From NCBI RefSeq assembly GCF_001428045.1, contig NZ_LMSD01000005.1, forward strand, positions 62,001-126,000: a DNA stretch of 64,000 bases, read 5' to 3'. This document shows, one piece after another, positions 1 to 8,773 of the stretch (the first letter of the stretch is position 1; every line of letters begins with the position of its first letter). The position numbers and the translations under genes were made by a program. The notes beneath the pieces are model-generated. The model was given only the letters and a program-made list of their open reading frames with translations. It was not told where the DNA came from and searched no databases. The stretch is from Paenibacillus sp. Soil750. Lineage in GTDB: Bacteria; Bacillota; Bacilli; Paenibacillales; NBRC-103111.

Positions 1-572
1 TCTACGCGCTTGTAGCTGTCCTGCAAGCGCTCAAGGTCACGCTGGAACATGCTGACGTAGGCCATCAGATGGTGCGCGAACAAGATCGGCTGCGCGCGCT
101 GCAGATGCGTATAACCCGGGATAATCGTATCGAGATTAGCCTTCGCTTTCTCAAGCAGGGCTTCCTGCAGCTTGATCAGCAAGCCAACGAACTCAACTAC
201 GCGCTTGCGCAGGTAGAGATGCATGTCCGTCGCCACCTGATCGTTGCGGCTGCGGCCCGTGTGCAGCTTGCCACCGACAGGACCGATCAGGTCAATCAAG
301 GTTTTCTCAATATTCATGTGAATATCTTCGTTCTGAATCGTGTATTCCAGCTCACCGCGGCGAATCATTGCTTGTACTTGCAGCAAGCCGTCTTTGATTT
401 TCTCCACATCGGCAGCAGGAAGAATCCCGCATTTGCCCAGCATCGTCACGTGCGCCAAGCTGCCTTCGATATCTTCCTCGGCAAGCTCTTTGTCGAATGT
501 AATCGAAGCTGTATATTCCTCAACCAATTGGTCAGTTTGTTTCGTGAAACGTCCACCCCAAAGCTTAGACAC
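1..572 (-). CDS. argH: Argininosuccinate lyase, N-terminal part (3' end outside window)
   Basis: Last enzyme of arginine synthesis; splits argininosuccinate into arginine and fumarate in the cytoplasm. About 190 residues are visible, beginning SKLWGGRFT as in the family. The substrate-binding stretch SRNDQVATD lies at residues 108-116, and [10 protein letters not shown] is recognisable further on. I chose the GTG at 570-572 because it gives the conserved N-terminus and has GAGAGGGG upstream at a workable distance; the only nearby ATG is out of frame. It is the last visible gene of the arg operon, 155 bases behind argG. The truncation is only the window edge. Confidence 0.95.
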   Translation of the reverse strand, partial: MSKLWGGRFTKQTDQLVEEYTASITFDKELAEEDIEGSLAHVTMLGKCGILPAADVEKIKDGLLQVQAMIRRGELEYTIQNEDIHMNIEKTLIDLIGPVGGKLHTGRSRNDQVATDMHLYLRKRVVEFVGLLIKLQEALLEKAKANLDTIIPGYTHLQRAQPILFAHHLMAYVSMFQRDLERLQDSYKRV

Positions 573-640
573 CTTGCATAACCCCTCTCGTATTAACCTA
601 CCTAGCGACCCTTATGGGACAACCTTATGGACAGCCCAAA

Positions 641-662
641 GGCTTTCCACAAAGGGAAAGCC
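641..662 (-). other. Hairpin in the argG-argH gap
   Basis: An 8-base perfect inverted repeat, GGCTTTCC and GGAAAGCC with a 6-base loop, sits in the 155-base gap between argG and argH. Every other gap in the operon is under 40 bases. No T-run follows on the minus strand, so it is not a typical terminator. It may be an RNA-processing or stabilising element; that role is inference. Confidence 0.45.
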
Positions 663-727
663 CACGGCTGAGCAGCTATAGAATTGACAACCAACATCAT
701 TTATTCGATGTACTGGTTGCCATGCAG

Positions 728-1966
728 TTACTTCTTCGCGTTTTGTTCCACGCCGGAACCGACTTTCAAGCGCAGTGCATTCAAGCGGATAAAGCCTGTT
801 GCATCGCCTTGATCGTAAGCCTTCGTTGGATCAGCTTCCATTGTCGCGATATCCGGGTTGTAGAGGGATACTGGGCTTTTCACGCCAGCACCGATCACAT
901 TACCTTTGTACAATTTCAGACGAACTGTACCGGATACGTTCTTTTGGCTCTCGGACACAAGCGCTTGAATCGCCAAACGCTCAGGAGCGAACCAGAAGCC
1001 ATTGTAGACAAGGGATGCATATTTCGAGATTAAGGAATCACGAAGGTGCATAACATCGCGGTCCATCGTGAGGGATTCCATTTTGCGGTGAGCGGTGAAA
1101 AGGATCGTACCGCCCGGCGTCTCATATACGCCACGGCTCTTCATGCCAACAAAACGGTTCTCAACCATGTCTACACGGCCAATACCGTGTTTGCCACCGA
1201 TTTCGTTCAACGTTTCCATCACTTGAAGTGGCGTAAGCTTCGCTCCGTTGATCGCTACGCAATCGCCAGCAGCAAACTCAAGCTCGATGTACTCCGCTTG
1301 ATCAGGTGCATCTTCTGGCGCAACGCTAAGCACGTACATGCCTTTGTTGTCGTCAGCTGCTGGATCGAACCAAGGATCTTCCAACATGCCGCTCTCGAAG
1401 GAGATGTGCAGCAAGTTGCGGTCTGTCGAATACGGCTTCGCTGCGGATGCTGTTACCGGAATGTTGTGCTTCTCCGCGTAAGCGATCATCTCTGCGCGAC
1501 CCGGAAACTCCTCGCGGAACTGCTCCAAACGCCAAGGCGCGATCACGGACAGCTCAGGCGCAAGCGCCGCTGCTGTAAGCTCGAAACGCACTTGGTCATT
1601 ACCTTTACCAGTTGCACCGTGAGCAATCGCTGTTGCGCCTTCAGCGCGAGCGATCTCAACCATGCGCTTCGCGATCAAAGGACGCGCAATGCTCGTGCCA
1701 AGCAGGTATTGCCCTTCGTAAAGAGCAGCCGCTTGGAACATCGGGTTGATGAAGTCTTTCGCGAACTCATCGCGTAGATCATCGATGTAGATTTTGGATG
1801 CACCCGTTGCTAATGCTTTTTCTTCCAGGCCGTCAAGCTCATCCTTTTGCCCGATATCCGCTGTGAATGCAATGATTTCTGCGTCGTACGTTTCTTTTAA
1901 CCATTTGAGGATAACTGATGTATCCAACCCGCCTGAATACGCGAGTACGATTTTTTCCTTAGCCAT
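728..1966 (-). CDS. argG: Argininosuccinate synthase
   Basis: Joins citrulline and aspartate with ATP to give argininosuccinate. The 412-residue protein has the normal family length. The ATP pyrophosphatase loop SGGLDTS is at residues 11-17 and the conserved [10 protein letters not shown] at 116-125. The start [13 protein letters not shown] agrees with the family. It lies 39 bases after argF and before argH, so the last two steps are fused to the upstream operon. In B. subtilis argGH is, to my knowledge, a separate unit. Confidence 0.97.
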   Translation of the reverse strand: MAKEKIVLAYSGGLDTSVILKWLKETYDAEIIAFTADIGQKDELDGLEEKALATGASKIYIDDLRDEFAKDFINPMFQAAALYEGQYLLGTSIARPLIAKRMVEIARAEGATAIAHGATGKGNDQVRFELTAAALAPELSVIAPWRLEQFREEFPGRAEMIAYAEKHNIPVTASAAKPYSTDRNLLHISFESGMLEDPWFDPAADDNKGMYVLSVAPEDAPDQAEYIELEFAAGDCVAINGAKLTPLQVMETLNEIGGKHGIGRVDMVENRFVGMKSRGVYETPGGTILFTAHRKMESLTMDRDVMHLRDSLISKYASLVYNGFWFAPERLAIQALVSESQKNVSGTVRLKLYKGNVIGAGVKSPVSLYNPDIATMEADPTKAYDQGDATGFIRLNALRLKVGSGVEQNAKK

Positions 1967-2005
1967 GTCTACTCTTCGCTCCGTTTCTACACTCTCATTT
2001 GAAAT

Positions 2006-2965
2006 TTATATCATTGTCGCGGCCATGATAGCCTTTTGCGCGTGAAGACGATTCTCTGCTTGATCGAAAATAATGGAATGTCCGCCGTCGATGACGCCCT
2101 CGCTCACTTCTTCTCCACGGTGTGCAGGCAAACAATGCATGAACAAGTAATCCTGCTTCGCATATTTCACCAAAGCCTCGTTGACTTGGAAGTTTTTGAA
2201 CGCGATTTCCCGCTCCTGCTGCTCTGCTTCTTGCCCCATACTCGCCCATACATCGGTATAGATGATGTCTGCATTCTCAACAGCTTCGCGTGGATCGCGC
2301 GTGACGAGCAGGCTTCCGCCTGTTTCAGCTATGTTTTCCCTAGATTGGCGAATCACTTCTTTATCAGCGTCATAGCCTTCTGGCGAAGCAATGGCGAAAT
2401 CCATCCCTAGCTTGCTGGCTCCCATCATCAGGGAGTGAACCATGTTGTTGCCATCGCCGATATAGGCGACTTTGATACCTTTCAAACGGCCTTTTTTCTC
2501 CAGGACCGTCTGATAATCCGCCATTACCTGACAAGGATGTGCATGATCGGTTAAGCCATTAATAACAGGTACTGTTGATCCTCGTGCCAGATCAATCACC
2601 TTGCGGTGCTCATAAGTACGAATCATAATTCCGTCTAGGTAACGGGATAGGGTTTGAGCGGTATCCCATACCGTCTCTCCGCGGCCCAGCTGCAGATCAT
2701 TTTTGCTCAGGAAAAGCGCTTGGCCTCCCAATTGGTACATCCCCACTTCAAAAGACACACGCGTACGCGTAGAGGATTTCTCAAAAATCATGCCCAGCGT
2801 CTTACCTGCTAGTACGGCATGCGGCTCTCTCGCCTTCTGCTTGCGCTTCAGCTCGATGCCATAGTGAATCAAATATTCGATTTCTTCTGCTGTATAATCA
2901 ATCAATGCAAGAAAATCCTTGCCCTTCAACTGGGCAGCCAGTTCTTCCTTGACCGTGCTATTCAT
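2006..2965 (-). CDS. argF: Ornithine carbamoyltransferase
   Basis: Transfers the carbamoyl group from carbamoyl phosphate to ornithine to make citrulline. Visible motifs in the 319-residue product are the carbamoyl-phosphate loop SSTRTR (64-69), HPCQ (143-146) and the ornithine-side HCLPAHR (277-283). I start at the ATG at 2963-2965, since GAGAGG stands 9 bases before it; an in-frame TTG three codons earlier lies too close to that site. The gene sits between argD and argG with short gaps. No carAB genes for carbamoyl phosphate are present here, unlike the B. subtilis argCJBD-carAB-argF arrangement. Confidence 0.97.
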   Translation of the reverse strand: MNSTVKEELAAQLKGKDFLALIDYTAEEIEYLIHYGIELKRKQKAREPHAVLAGKTLGMIFEKSSTRTRVSFEVGMYQLGGQALFLSKNDLQLGRGETVWDTAQTLSRYLDGIMIRTYEHRKVIDLARGSTVPVINGLTDHAHPCQVMADYQTVLEKKGRLKGIKVAYIGDGNNMVHSLMMGASKLGMDFAIASPEGYDADKEVIRQSRENIAETGGSLLVTRDPREAVENADIIYTDVWASMGQEAEQQEREIAFKNFQVNEALVKYAKQDYLFMHCLPAHRGEEVSEGVIDGGHSIIFDQAENRLHAQKAIMAATMI

Positions 2966-2995
2966 GTCATCCAACCTCTCTACTGTAAACTTCGG

Positions 2996-4192
2996 TTAGA
3001 CGCCGCTAATGGTCGATGCCTTCTGGGAGAGGACACCGCACACGACGTCTAACGCCTGATCCAAATCTTCTTGCGGTATCGTTAACGCCGGCACCAAACG
3101 AATCACGTTAGGTCCTGCTGGAATGACCAACACGCCTTGTTTGTGGATTTCGCTGATGATTTCGGCACTTGGCTGTGCACATTCAATACCAATGAGAAGG
3201 CCAATACCACGGATGCTTTTGACCAACGGATTTCCCGCTAGCTTGCTCTCCAACTTCTTCACTGTGTATTCGCCTAACTGAGCTGCACGCTCCGGCAATT
3301 GATTGTCGATAATCGTGCTTAACGTTGCATGAGCCGCTGCTGTTGCAATCGGAGTCCCACCGAACGTGGAGCCGTGACTTCCAGCGCTGAACGCTTCCGC
3401 TAAGTACCCTTTGCTTAACATCGCGCCAATCGGGAATCCACCGCCAAGACCTTTGGCCAAAGTAAAAATATCCGGCTCAACACCATAATGTTCATAGGCA
3501 AAAAGCTTACCCGTACGACCTACACCTGTCTGGATTTCATCCGCGATCAGAAGTAGATTATGTTCCTTACAAAGCTCAGCAAGCTGCTTCACGAATGTCG
3601 GATCCGCTGGCAATACGCCGCCTTCGCCTTGCACGAACTCAAGCATAACCGCACACGTACGGTCGTTCACGAGGTTGCGAACAGACTCAATATCGTTATA
3701 ATCCGCATAGACGAAGCCTTCAGGAAGCGGAAGGAAACCTTCCTTTACTTTGTCCTGACCCGTCGCTGTTAATGTAGCAATCGTACGCCCATGGAAGGAC
3801 ATGTTGAACGTGATAATCTCGTACTTCCCGTTGTTCAGCACTTTTTGGGAGTAGCGACGAGCGATTTTGATCGCAGCCTCGTTCGCTTCCGCTCCTGTGG
3901 AACAGAAAAACACAGCATCCGCACAGCTATTGTCTGTCAATAAACCAGCCAATTTTTCCTGATTCGGAATATGAAATAGATTACCCACATGCCAAAGCTG
4001 ATCCAGCTGCTCGATCAATTTCTCTTTCACAACTTGCGGTGCATGCCCAAGAGCTGCAACGGCAATCCCGCTCATCATGTCGATGTATTCCTTACCTGTA
4101 TCGTCCCACAGTCGGCTGCCTTCACCTTTCACTAGCGTAATCGGATATCTGGCGTAGGTTGGAAATAACGAGCTTTTCCCTTGTTCTGTCAT
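2996..4192 (-). CDS. argD: Acetylornithine aminotransferase
   Basis: PLP-dependent class III aminotransferase that converts N-acetylglutamate semialdehyde to N-acetylornithine with glutamate as amino donor. In the 398-residue product the phosphate-binding CSTGAEANE is near 97-105, the cofactor-ring aspartate lies in IADEIQTGVGRTG (217-229), and the Schiff-base lysine is Lys247 in LAKGLGGG. The second in-frame ATG (4190-4192) is preferred: AAGGAGG stands 8 bases before it and only 2 bases before the first ATG. Some family members also act on succinyldiaminopimelate or ornithine, but the operon position argues for the arginine role. Confidence 0.95.
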   Translation of the reverse strand: MTEQGKSSLFPTYARYPITLVKGEGSRLWDDTGKEYIDMMSGIAVAALGHAPQVVKEKLIEQLDQLWHVGNLFHIPNQEKLAGLLTDNSCADAVFFCSTGAEANEAAIKIARRYSQKVLNNGKYEIITFNMSFHGRTIATLTATGQDKVKEGFLPLPEGFVYADYNDIESVRNLVNDRTCAVMLEFVQGEGGVLPADPTFVKQLAELCKEHNLLLIADEIQTGVGRTGKLFAYEHYGVEPDIFTLAKGLGGGFPIGAMLSKGYLAEAFSAGSHGSTFGGTPIATAAAHATLSTIIDNQLPERAAQLGEYTVKKLESKLAGNPLVKSIRGIGLLIGIECAQPSAEIISEIHKQGVLVIPAGPNVIRLVPALTIPQEDLDQALDVVCGVLSQKASTISGV

Positions 4193-4222
4193 GTACATTC
4201 CCTCCTTATGGGGTTATTAAAA

Positions 4223-5014
4223 TTAACGTACAATACGCGTGCCGATGCCTTCGCCTTTCAGCACTTTACTTAACACGTTCGGTTCCGAACCGTTCACGAT
4301 AACTACTTCTTGCACTTGTCCTTGTATACAAGCAATCGCTGCACGAACCTTCGGGATCATGCCGCCATAGATGTCGCCACTTGTGATCATTTCTTCAATC
4401 TGCGCTACGCTGACGACAGGAAGCACTTGCTTCTCGCCATCCACGACCTTCATAATGCCGGGCACATCGGTTACGACGACCATTTGTTCCACGCCAAGAT
4501 GTGAAGCCACAGCGCCAGCCGCCGTATCGGCGTTGATGTTGTATCGTTGTCCGCCATCTGCGCCTAACCCTACTGGCGCGATAACTGGAATGTAGCCCAT
4601 GCCCACGATGCCTTGAATTAGCTCCGCATTGACCTTCGTCACATCGCCTACAAGACCAACTTCATGGCTGTTCGCTACTGGCTTCGCTTCGATCAAATGT
4701 CCATCCACACCGGACAAACCAAGCGCTTTCGCACCTGTCAACTGAATACGGCGTACGATTTCTTTGTTAATCTGGCCAGACAGCACCATTTCTACGACGT
4801 CGAGGACTGCTTCAGAAGTTACCCTTAGTCCGTTCACGAAACCAGATTCAATACCCAACTTCCCTAGCGTGTCTGAAATGGCAGGACCGCCGCCATGCAC
4901 GATGACCGTAACAATGCCTTCTTCCTGAAGGTGCCGCATATCCTCAAAAAAACTAGTTGGCAGCGCCGCAAGCGTGCTACCTCCGCATTTCATCACAAAG
5001 CAATTGTTCTTCAC
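4223..5014 (-). CDS. argB: Acetylglutamate kinase
   Basis: Phosphorylates N-acetylglutamate, second step of the acetylated arginine pathway. The 263-residue protein is an amino-acid kinase family member: the N-terminal lysine/glycine motif KCGGS starts at residue 9, the substrate loop HGGGPAIS is near 40-47, and NINADTAAG, which helps bind ATP, lies in the C-terminal half. The start is a GTG with AAGGAGG 10 bases upstream. It fits between argJ (15-base gap) and argD (30-base gap). The N-terminus is short, which in this family usually goes with absence of the extra helix linked to arginine-feedback hexamers; I cannot verify regulation. Confidence 0.95.
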   Translation of the reverse strand: MKNNCFVMKCGGSTLAALPTSFFEDMRHLQEEGIVTVIVHGGGPAISDTLGKLGIESGFVNGLRVTSEAVLDVVEMVLSGQINKEIVRRIQLTGAKALGLSGVDGHLIEAKPVANSHEVGLVGDVTKVNAELIQGIVGMGYIPVIAPVGLGADGGQRYNINADTAAGAVASHLGVEQMVVVTDVPGIMKVVDGEKQVLPVVSVAQIEEMITSGDIYGGMIPKVRAAIACIQGQVQEVVIVNGSEPNVLSKVLKGEGIGTRIVR

Positions 5015-5029
5015 TGCTCTTTTTCCTCC

Positions 5030-6256
5030 TTACGTCCGATATGCCGCATTAATGCGGACATAATCATAGGTCAAGTCGCAGCCCCAGCCCGTTGCTTTGC
5101 CTTCGCCCATATGTAAATTCACATGAATTTGAATCGTATCTGTTTTCAAATAAACCAGCGCCGCTTCCTCGTCGAACTTCACGGGACGCGATTGCTCCAA
5201 CACTGCGATATCGCCTAAGCGAATATCGACGGTATTCACGTTCACCGGCTGACCCGAGTAACCCACAGCTGCAATGATCCGGCCCCAGTTCGCGTCAGCG
5301 CCATAAACGGCGGACTTCACGAGGCTCGATCCGATAATCGACTTCACGATCTTACGAGCCGCATCATCGCTCTTTGCGCCGATAACCGTCGTTTCGATCA
5401 GCTTCGTCGCACCCTCGCCGTCACGTGCAATCGCTTTGGCGAGGTATTCGCCAACGTATTGGAACCCTGCCGCGAAAGCTTCCCAATCCGGGTGTCCCGG
5501 ATGTAGGGAGTCGCCGCCGGCAAGCCCGCTTGCCATCACCACGACCATGTCGTTGGTGCTAGTGTCTCCGTCAACGGTGATCATGTTGAACGTGTTATCT
5601 GTAATCCTGCTTAGCAACAGCTGCAGGTATTCGCTCTCAATCGCGACGTCGGTTGTCATGAAACCGAGCATCGTCGCCATGTTCGGGTGAATCATCCCCG
5701 AACCTTTAGCCGCTCCGGCAATGTGAACCTCTTTGCCGCCAACCACAACACGGACGCACGTCATCTTCTGTACGAGATCCGTTGTCAGGATCGACTGACA
5801 GAAGTCTTCGCCGCCGTCTAGCTTCAGCTTTACTGGCAGCTGCTCGATGCCGCTCAGCACTTTGCCCATCGGCAGTAGCTCGCCGATAACGCCCGTGCTC
5901 GTCACGCCGACGTGGTGCTCTGCCACGCCAAGTGCCTTCGCACTTGCCGCGCGCATAGCGCGAGCGTCGTCTTCGCCTTGCTGACCGGTGCACGCGTTCG
6001 CGTTGCCGCTGTTCACGATCATCGCCTGCAGCTTGCCGCTATGGGCGATGCTTTCTTGCGTCACGCGCAGCGGTGCCGCTTGGAACGCGTTCAGCGTGTA
6101 CACGCCTGCCGCTGACGCAGGTACATCACAGAGGATCGCGCCAAGATCATAGCGCTCCGTTTTCTTCAATCCGCAGTGCAGTCCGCCTGCTCGAAAGCCC
6201 TTCGGTGTTGTTACAGTGCCCTCTGGCACGACAGTGAAGCTAACTTGGTCCGACAT
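5030..6256 (-). CDS. argJ: Bifunctional ornithine acetyltransferase / N-acetylglutamate synthase
   Basis: Recycles the acetyl group from N-acetylornithine to glutamate and, in the bifunctional type, also makes N-acetylglutamate from acetyl-CoA. The 408-residue precursor normally cleaves itself just before a conserved threonine; here the KGSGMIHPNMATML stretch places the cut between Ala194 and Thr195, which becomes the nucleophile. GDTSTNDM follows in the beta part. No argA is seen in the operon, so a bifunctional enzyme is likely, but that is inference. The 3' end is unusually GC-rich compared with neighbours, without other signs of transfer. Confidence 0.95.
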   Translation of the reverse strand: MSDQVSFTVVPEGTVTTPKGFRAGGLHCGLKKTERYDLGAILCDVPASAAGVYTLNAFQAAPLRVTQESIAHSGKLQAMIVNSGNANACTGQQGEDDARAMRAASAKALGVAEHHVGVTSTGVIGELLPMGKVLSGIEQLPVKLKLDGGEDFCQSILTTDLVQKMTCVRVVVGGKEVHIAGAAKGSGMIHPNMATMLGFMTTDVAIESEYLQLLLSRITDNTFNMITVDGDTSTNDMVVVMASGLAGGDSLHPGHPDWEAFAAGFQYVGEYLAKAIARDGEGATKLIETTVIGAKSDDAARKIVKSIIGSSLVKSAVYGADANWGRIIAAVGYSGQPVNVNTVDIRLGDIAVLEQSRPVKFDEEAALVYLKTDTIQIHVNLHMGEGKATGWGCDLTYDYVRINAAYRT

Positions 6257-6287
6257 GGTCGTCTACTCACCTATCCTCATCTTCTTG

Positions 6288-7337
6288 TTATGGATATACC
6301 GGTGCGAACAACAACCCTGTCGTTTCGTCCCAGCCTTGCATAATATTTAAGTTTTGAATCGCTTGACCAGCGGCACCTTTAACTACATTGTCGATTACCG
6401 ACACGATCGTTACGCGCCCCGTACGCTCATCCACCGCGAAGCCGATATCACAGTAGTTCGAGCCCATAACTTCCTTCGTTGAAGGATACTTCCCAAGCGG
6501 GCGAATCCTTACGAATTTGCGGCCTTCATAGTACTGACGATACTTTTCGATGAACTCTTCGGCCGTATGTTCACCTGTTAGTGTGGCATACATCGTCGCC
6601 ATAATCCCGCGTGTCATTGGCACAAGGTGCGTCGTGAACGTGGTCACAACCGGTTTGCCTGCAATGCGGCTCAGCGCTTGCTCGATTTCCGGGATGTGTT
6701 GGTGCTTATTTATTTTGTAAGCCGATAAATTCTCATTCACTTCGGAGTAGTGTGCGCCCAGGCTTAAACCTCGACCCGCACCCGATACGCCGGATTTCGC
6801 ATCAATGATAATCGTGGACGGATCAATCCATCCTGCTTCAACCGCAGGAATAAGTCCTAGCAGCGTTGCTGTTGGGTAACAACCTGGGTTCGCGATCAGA
6901 TCGCTGCCCTTCACTTCGTCCCCGAACACTTCGGACAGACCGTAAATCGAACGCGCCAAAGCTTCTTCCGAAGCAGCCGGCTTTTTGTACCATTTTTCAT
7001 AGTCGCTAGCGGACTTCAATCTCAAATCCCCCGAAATATCAATCACTTTCAGGCCCGCCTCGATCAATTTAGGCGAAAGTCCAGCGCTCACACCTGCCGG
7101 AGTAGCTAGAAACACAACGTCTGCTTTACCAGCGATCAAATCAACATCAAGGACATCGAGAATATCGACGACCACTTCCTGCAAATGTGGAAAATGCTCC
7201 GCCAACGGCGCTCCTGCATTCGAAGTTGAAATAACGGATGTAATATGTACAAGTGGATGCGCCTGTAAAAGACGAATCAATTCCGCACCACCATACCCTG
7301 TTGCTCCAATAATAGCCGCTCTAATGCTCTGACTCAT
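6288..7337 (-). CDS. argC: N-acetyl-gamma-glutamyl-phosphate reductase
   Basis: NADPH-dependent reduction of N-acetylglutamyl phosphate to the semialdehyde, third step of the pathway. The 349-residue product has the dinucleotide-binding GATGYGG at 11-17 and the catalytic cysteine Cys153 in NPGCYPT. Several upstream in-frame ATGs exist, but GGGAGG lies 8 bases before the ATG at 7335-7337 and only 2 bases before the preceding one, so I use MSQSIRAA. It is the first gene of the operon and directly follows the ArgR-controlled promoter. Confidence 0.96.
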   Translation of the reverse strand: MSQSIRAAIIGATGYGGAELIRLLQAHPLVHITSVISTSNAGAPLAEHFPHLQEVVVDILDVLDVDLIAGKADVVFLATPAGVSAGLSPKLIEAGLKVIDISGDLRLKSASDYEKWYKKPAASEEALARSIYGLSEVFGDEVKGSDLIANPGCYPTATLLGLIPAVEAGWIDPSTIIIDAKSGVSGAGRGLSLGAHYSEVNENLSAYKINKHQHIPEIEQALSRIAGKPVVTTFTTHLVPMTRGIMATMYATLTGEHTAEEFIEKYRQYYEGRKFVRIRPLGKYPSTKEVMGSNYCDIGFAVDERTGRVTIVSVIDNVVKGAAGQAIQNLNIMQGWDETTGLLFAPVYP

Positions 7338-7368
7338 TCCCATGACCTCCCGATGTTCCGAAAATATA

Positions 7369-7403
7369 TGTATTATTATACATTCGTATACATAATAATT
7401 CAA
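7369..7403 (-). promoter_or_regulatory. argC promoter with two tandem ARG boxes
   Basis: On the minus strand a SigmaA-type promoter reads TTGAAT (7398-7403), 17-base spacer, TATAAT (7375-7380). Two 14-base palindromes overlap it: TGTATTATTATACA at 7369-7382, a full match to the ArgR pattern TGNATW4ATNCA, and TGAATTATTATGTA at 7389-7402 with one mismatch. Their centres are 20 bases apart, close to the 21-base phasing of known ArgR operators. Binding of an ArgR/AhrC-type repressor would cover both promoter elements. The argR gene itself is not in the window. Confidence 0.85.
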
Positions 7404-7781
7404 TGAATTTTTTTACGCTCTAGCTTTGGCCAAAAATGCTATTCAGCAAGGTATTTCAAGGCTTTTATCCGGTAAAATCGAATTAATTTTAGTTAACTGA
7501 ATAGTCTGACTATATCGAGTTATATACACATTATGCATCAATTTTCGCAAGTCGTGCATAAAACTAATCGCAATCACCGCCATCGCTTCTTCCGTTACCC
7601 ATTCGCTCAGCCTTACTCATTATCCCAAAGACTATAGTTGGAAGGCAAATTATGTTAGTTACCCTTGAGTTATGCACAATTGTACACAGGCGTTGTGTAT
7701 AAGTCGGGGGATTACGCACAAATTGCCAACAAGTTATCCACAAAAAAGACCATCAGGCATATTTCTCCCGACGGCCCTCCA
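7404..7781. other. Gene-free stretch upstream of argC with DnaA-box-like 9-mers
   Basis: I find no credible gene in these 378 bases. They hold three exact TTATNCACA sites, TTATGCACA (7670-7678), TTATACACA on the minus strand (7694-7702) and TTATCCACA (7734-7742), plus one-mismatch sites TTGTACACA (7680-7688), TTACGCACA (7712-7720) and a minus-strand TTATGCACG (7553-7561). The part 7404-7500 lies behind the arg promoter and shows nothing else I recognise. The right edge is the yitT-like terminator. Confidence 0.6.
7742..7776 (-). terminator. Terminator of the yitT-like gene
   Basis: Minus-strand hairpin of ten pairs (three G-U) between GGCCGTCGGG and CCTGATGGTC, followed at once by six T. It starts a few bases after the stop codon of the YitT-family gene. 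The T-run directly abuts the DnaA-box-like TTATCCACA at 7734-7742. Confidence 0.85.
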
Positions 7782-8651
7782 CTACGCGTGGCGCTTAAAC
7801 CCTTCTCCCAACACTTCATTCGTTTCACTTAAAATTACAAAGGCCTGTGGATCCACGGATTGCACCAGTGTTTTTAACCGACTGACTTCATTCTGTTTCA
7901 CGACCACCATCATGACCGTCCGCGATTCACCCGTAAATCCACCCGATCCGCTAAGTTCGGTTAACCCACGATCCAAATCGTACAAAATCGCCTTCCGAAT
8001 AGCATCCGTATGATCCGAAATAATAAAGGCCACTTTGGCATAATTGAATCCGAGCTGCACGATATCAATCGTTTTGGTCGTAACGAATAAGCCGATCATC
8101 CCGTATAGCGCATTCTCTGGGGTAAACACTAGGGCCGAGCTGATGATGACAAGTCCATCGAATATGGCCACCGAAAAGCCTAGGCTTAAGCCGGAGTATT
8201 TATGTAATAATTGTGCTGCCAACCCAAGCCCGCCTGTGGATCCACGCCCTTTGAAGACAATACCCAGACCCAAACCTACGCCTATGCCGCCATATACAGC
8301 AGCTAGTAATGGATTATGCGTCGGCACGCCTAAGTGGGTCGTGACGAGTACGCAGAACGGGAAAATAACCGATCCTACGATGGCTTTAATGCCGAATTTC
8401 TTCCCGAGCAGCCACAGCGCTAACAGTAAAATCGGAATATTGAGCGCCCATTGTGTGTACGCCGGGTTTATTTTGGTGACTTCCTGCAAAATGGTCGAAA
8501 TCCCCGATACCCCACCTGTCGCGATTTGGTTCGGGTTCAAAAAGCTGTTAAAGCTCGCTGCCATGATCAACGAACCAACGATCAGTAATATATATTCAAA
8601 AACGGTATGCGTGGGACTTCCCATTGTGATTCGCGGTTCTCTTCTGGACAC
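7782..8651 (-). CDS. YitT family membrane protein (DUF161 and DUF2179)
   Basis: 289-residue integral membrane protein. Five or so hydrophobic segments fill roughly residues 15-200, including the glycine-rich GGVSGISTI and GRGSTGG loops typical of the YitT family. They are followed by a soluble C-terminal domain with RTVMMVVVKQNEVSRLK, the DUF2179 part. Its transport or signalling role is not established. The GTG at 8649-8651 is preferred as start because AAAGGAGG lies 7 bases before it; the longer frame would begin upstream of that site. It has its own terminators on both sides. B. subtilis also has a family member (yvjA) in the prfB neighbourhood, which supports vertical inheritance. Confidence 0.88.
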   Translation of the reverse strand: MSRREPRITMGSPTHTVFEYILLIVGSLIMAASFNSFLNPNQIATGGVSGISTILQEVTKINPAYTQWALNIPILLLALWLLGKKFGIKAIVGSVIFPFCVLVTTHLGVPTHNPLLAAVYGGIGVGLGLGIVFKGRGSTGGLGLAAQLLHKYSGLSLGFSVAIFDGLVIISSALVFTPENALYGMIGLFVTTKTIDIVQLGFNYAKVAFIISDHTDAIRKAILYDLDRGLTELSGSGGFTGESRTVMMVVVKQNEVSRLKTLVQSVDPQAFVILSETNEVLGEGFKRHA

Positions 8652-8677
8652 CCGTGGTCCTCCTTTGTTCATTTACA

Positions 8678-8708
8678 TGAAAAATCCTACACCTATTAGG
8701 TGTAGGAT
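8678..8708 (-). terminator. Terminator of prfB
   Basis: Perfect 12-base inverted repeat ATCCTACACCTA / TAGGTGTAGGAT (8684-8708), followed on the minus strand by TTTTT. It lies 66 bases after the prfB stop and before the yitT-like gene, so it ends the secA-prfB unit. Confidence 0.9.
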
Positions 8709-8773
8709 CAACGTTTATGACGTGAACCATGCACAGCCCGGCAAATCATCAGCTTGCTTGGCTTGTGGCAGGC

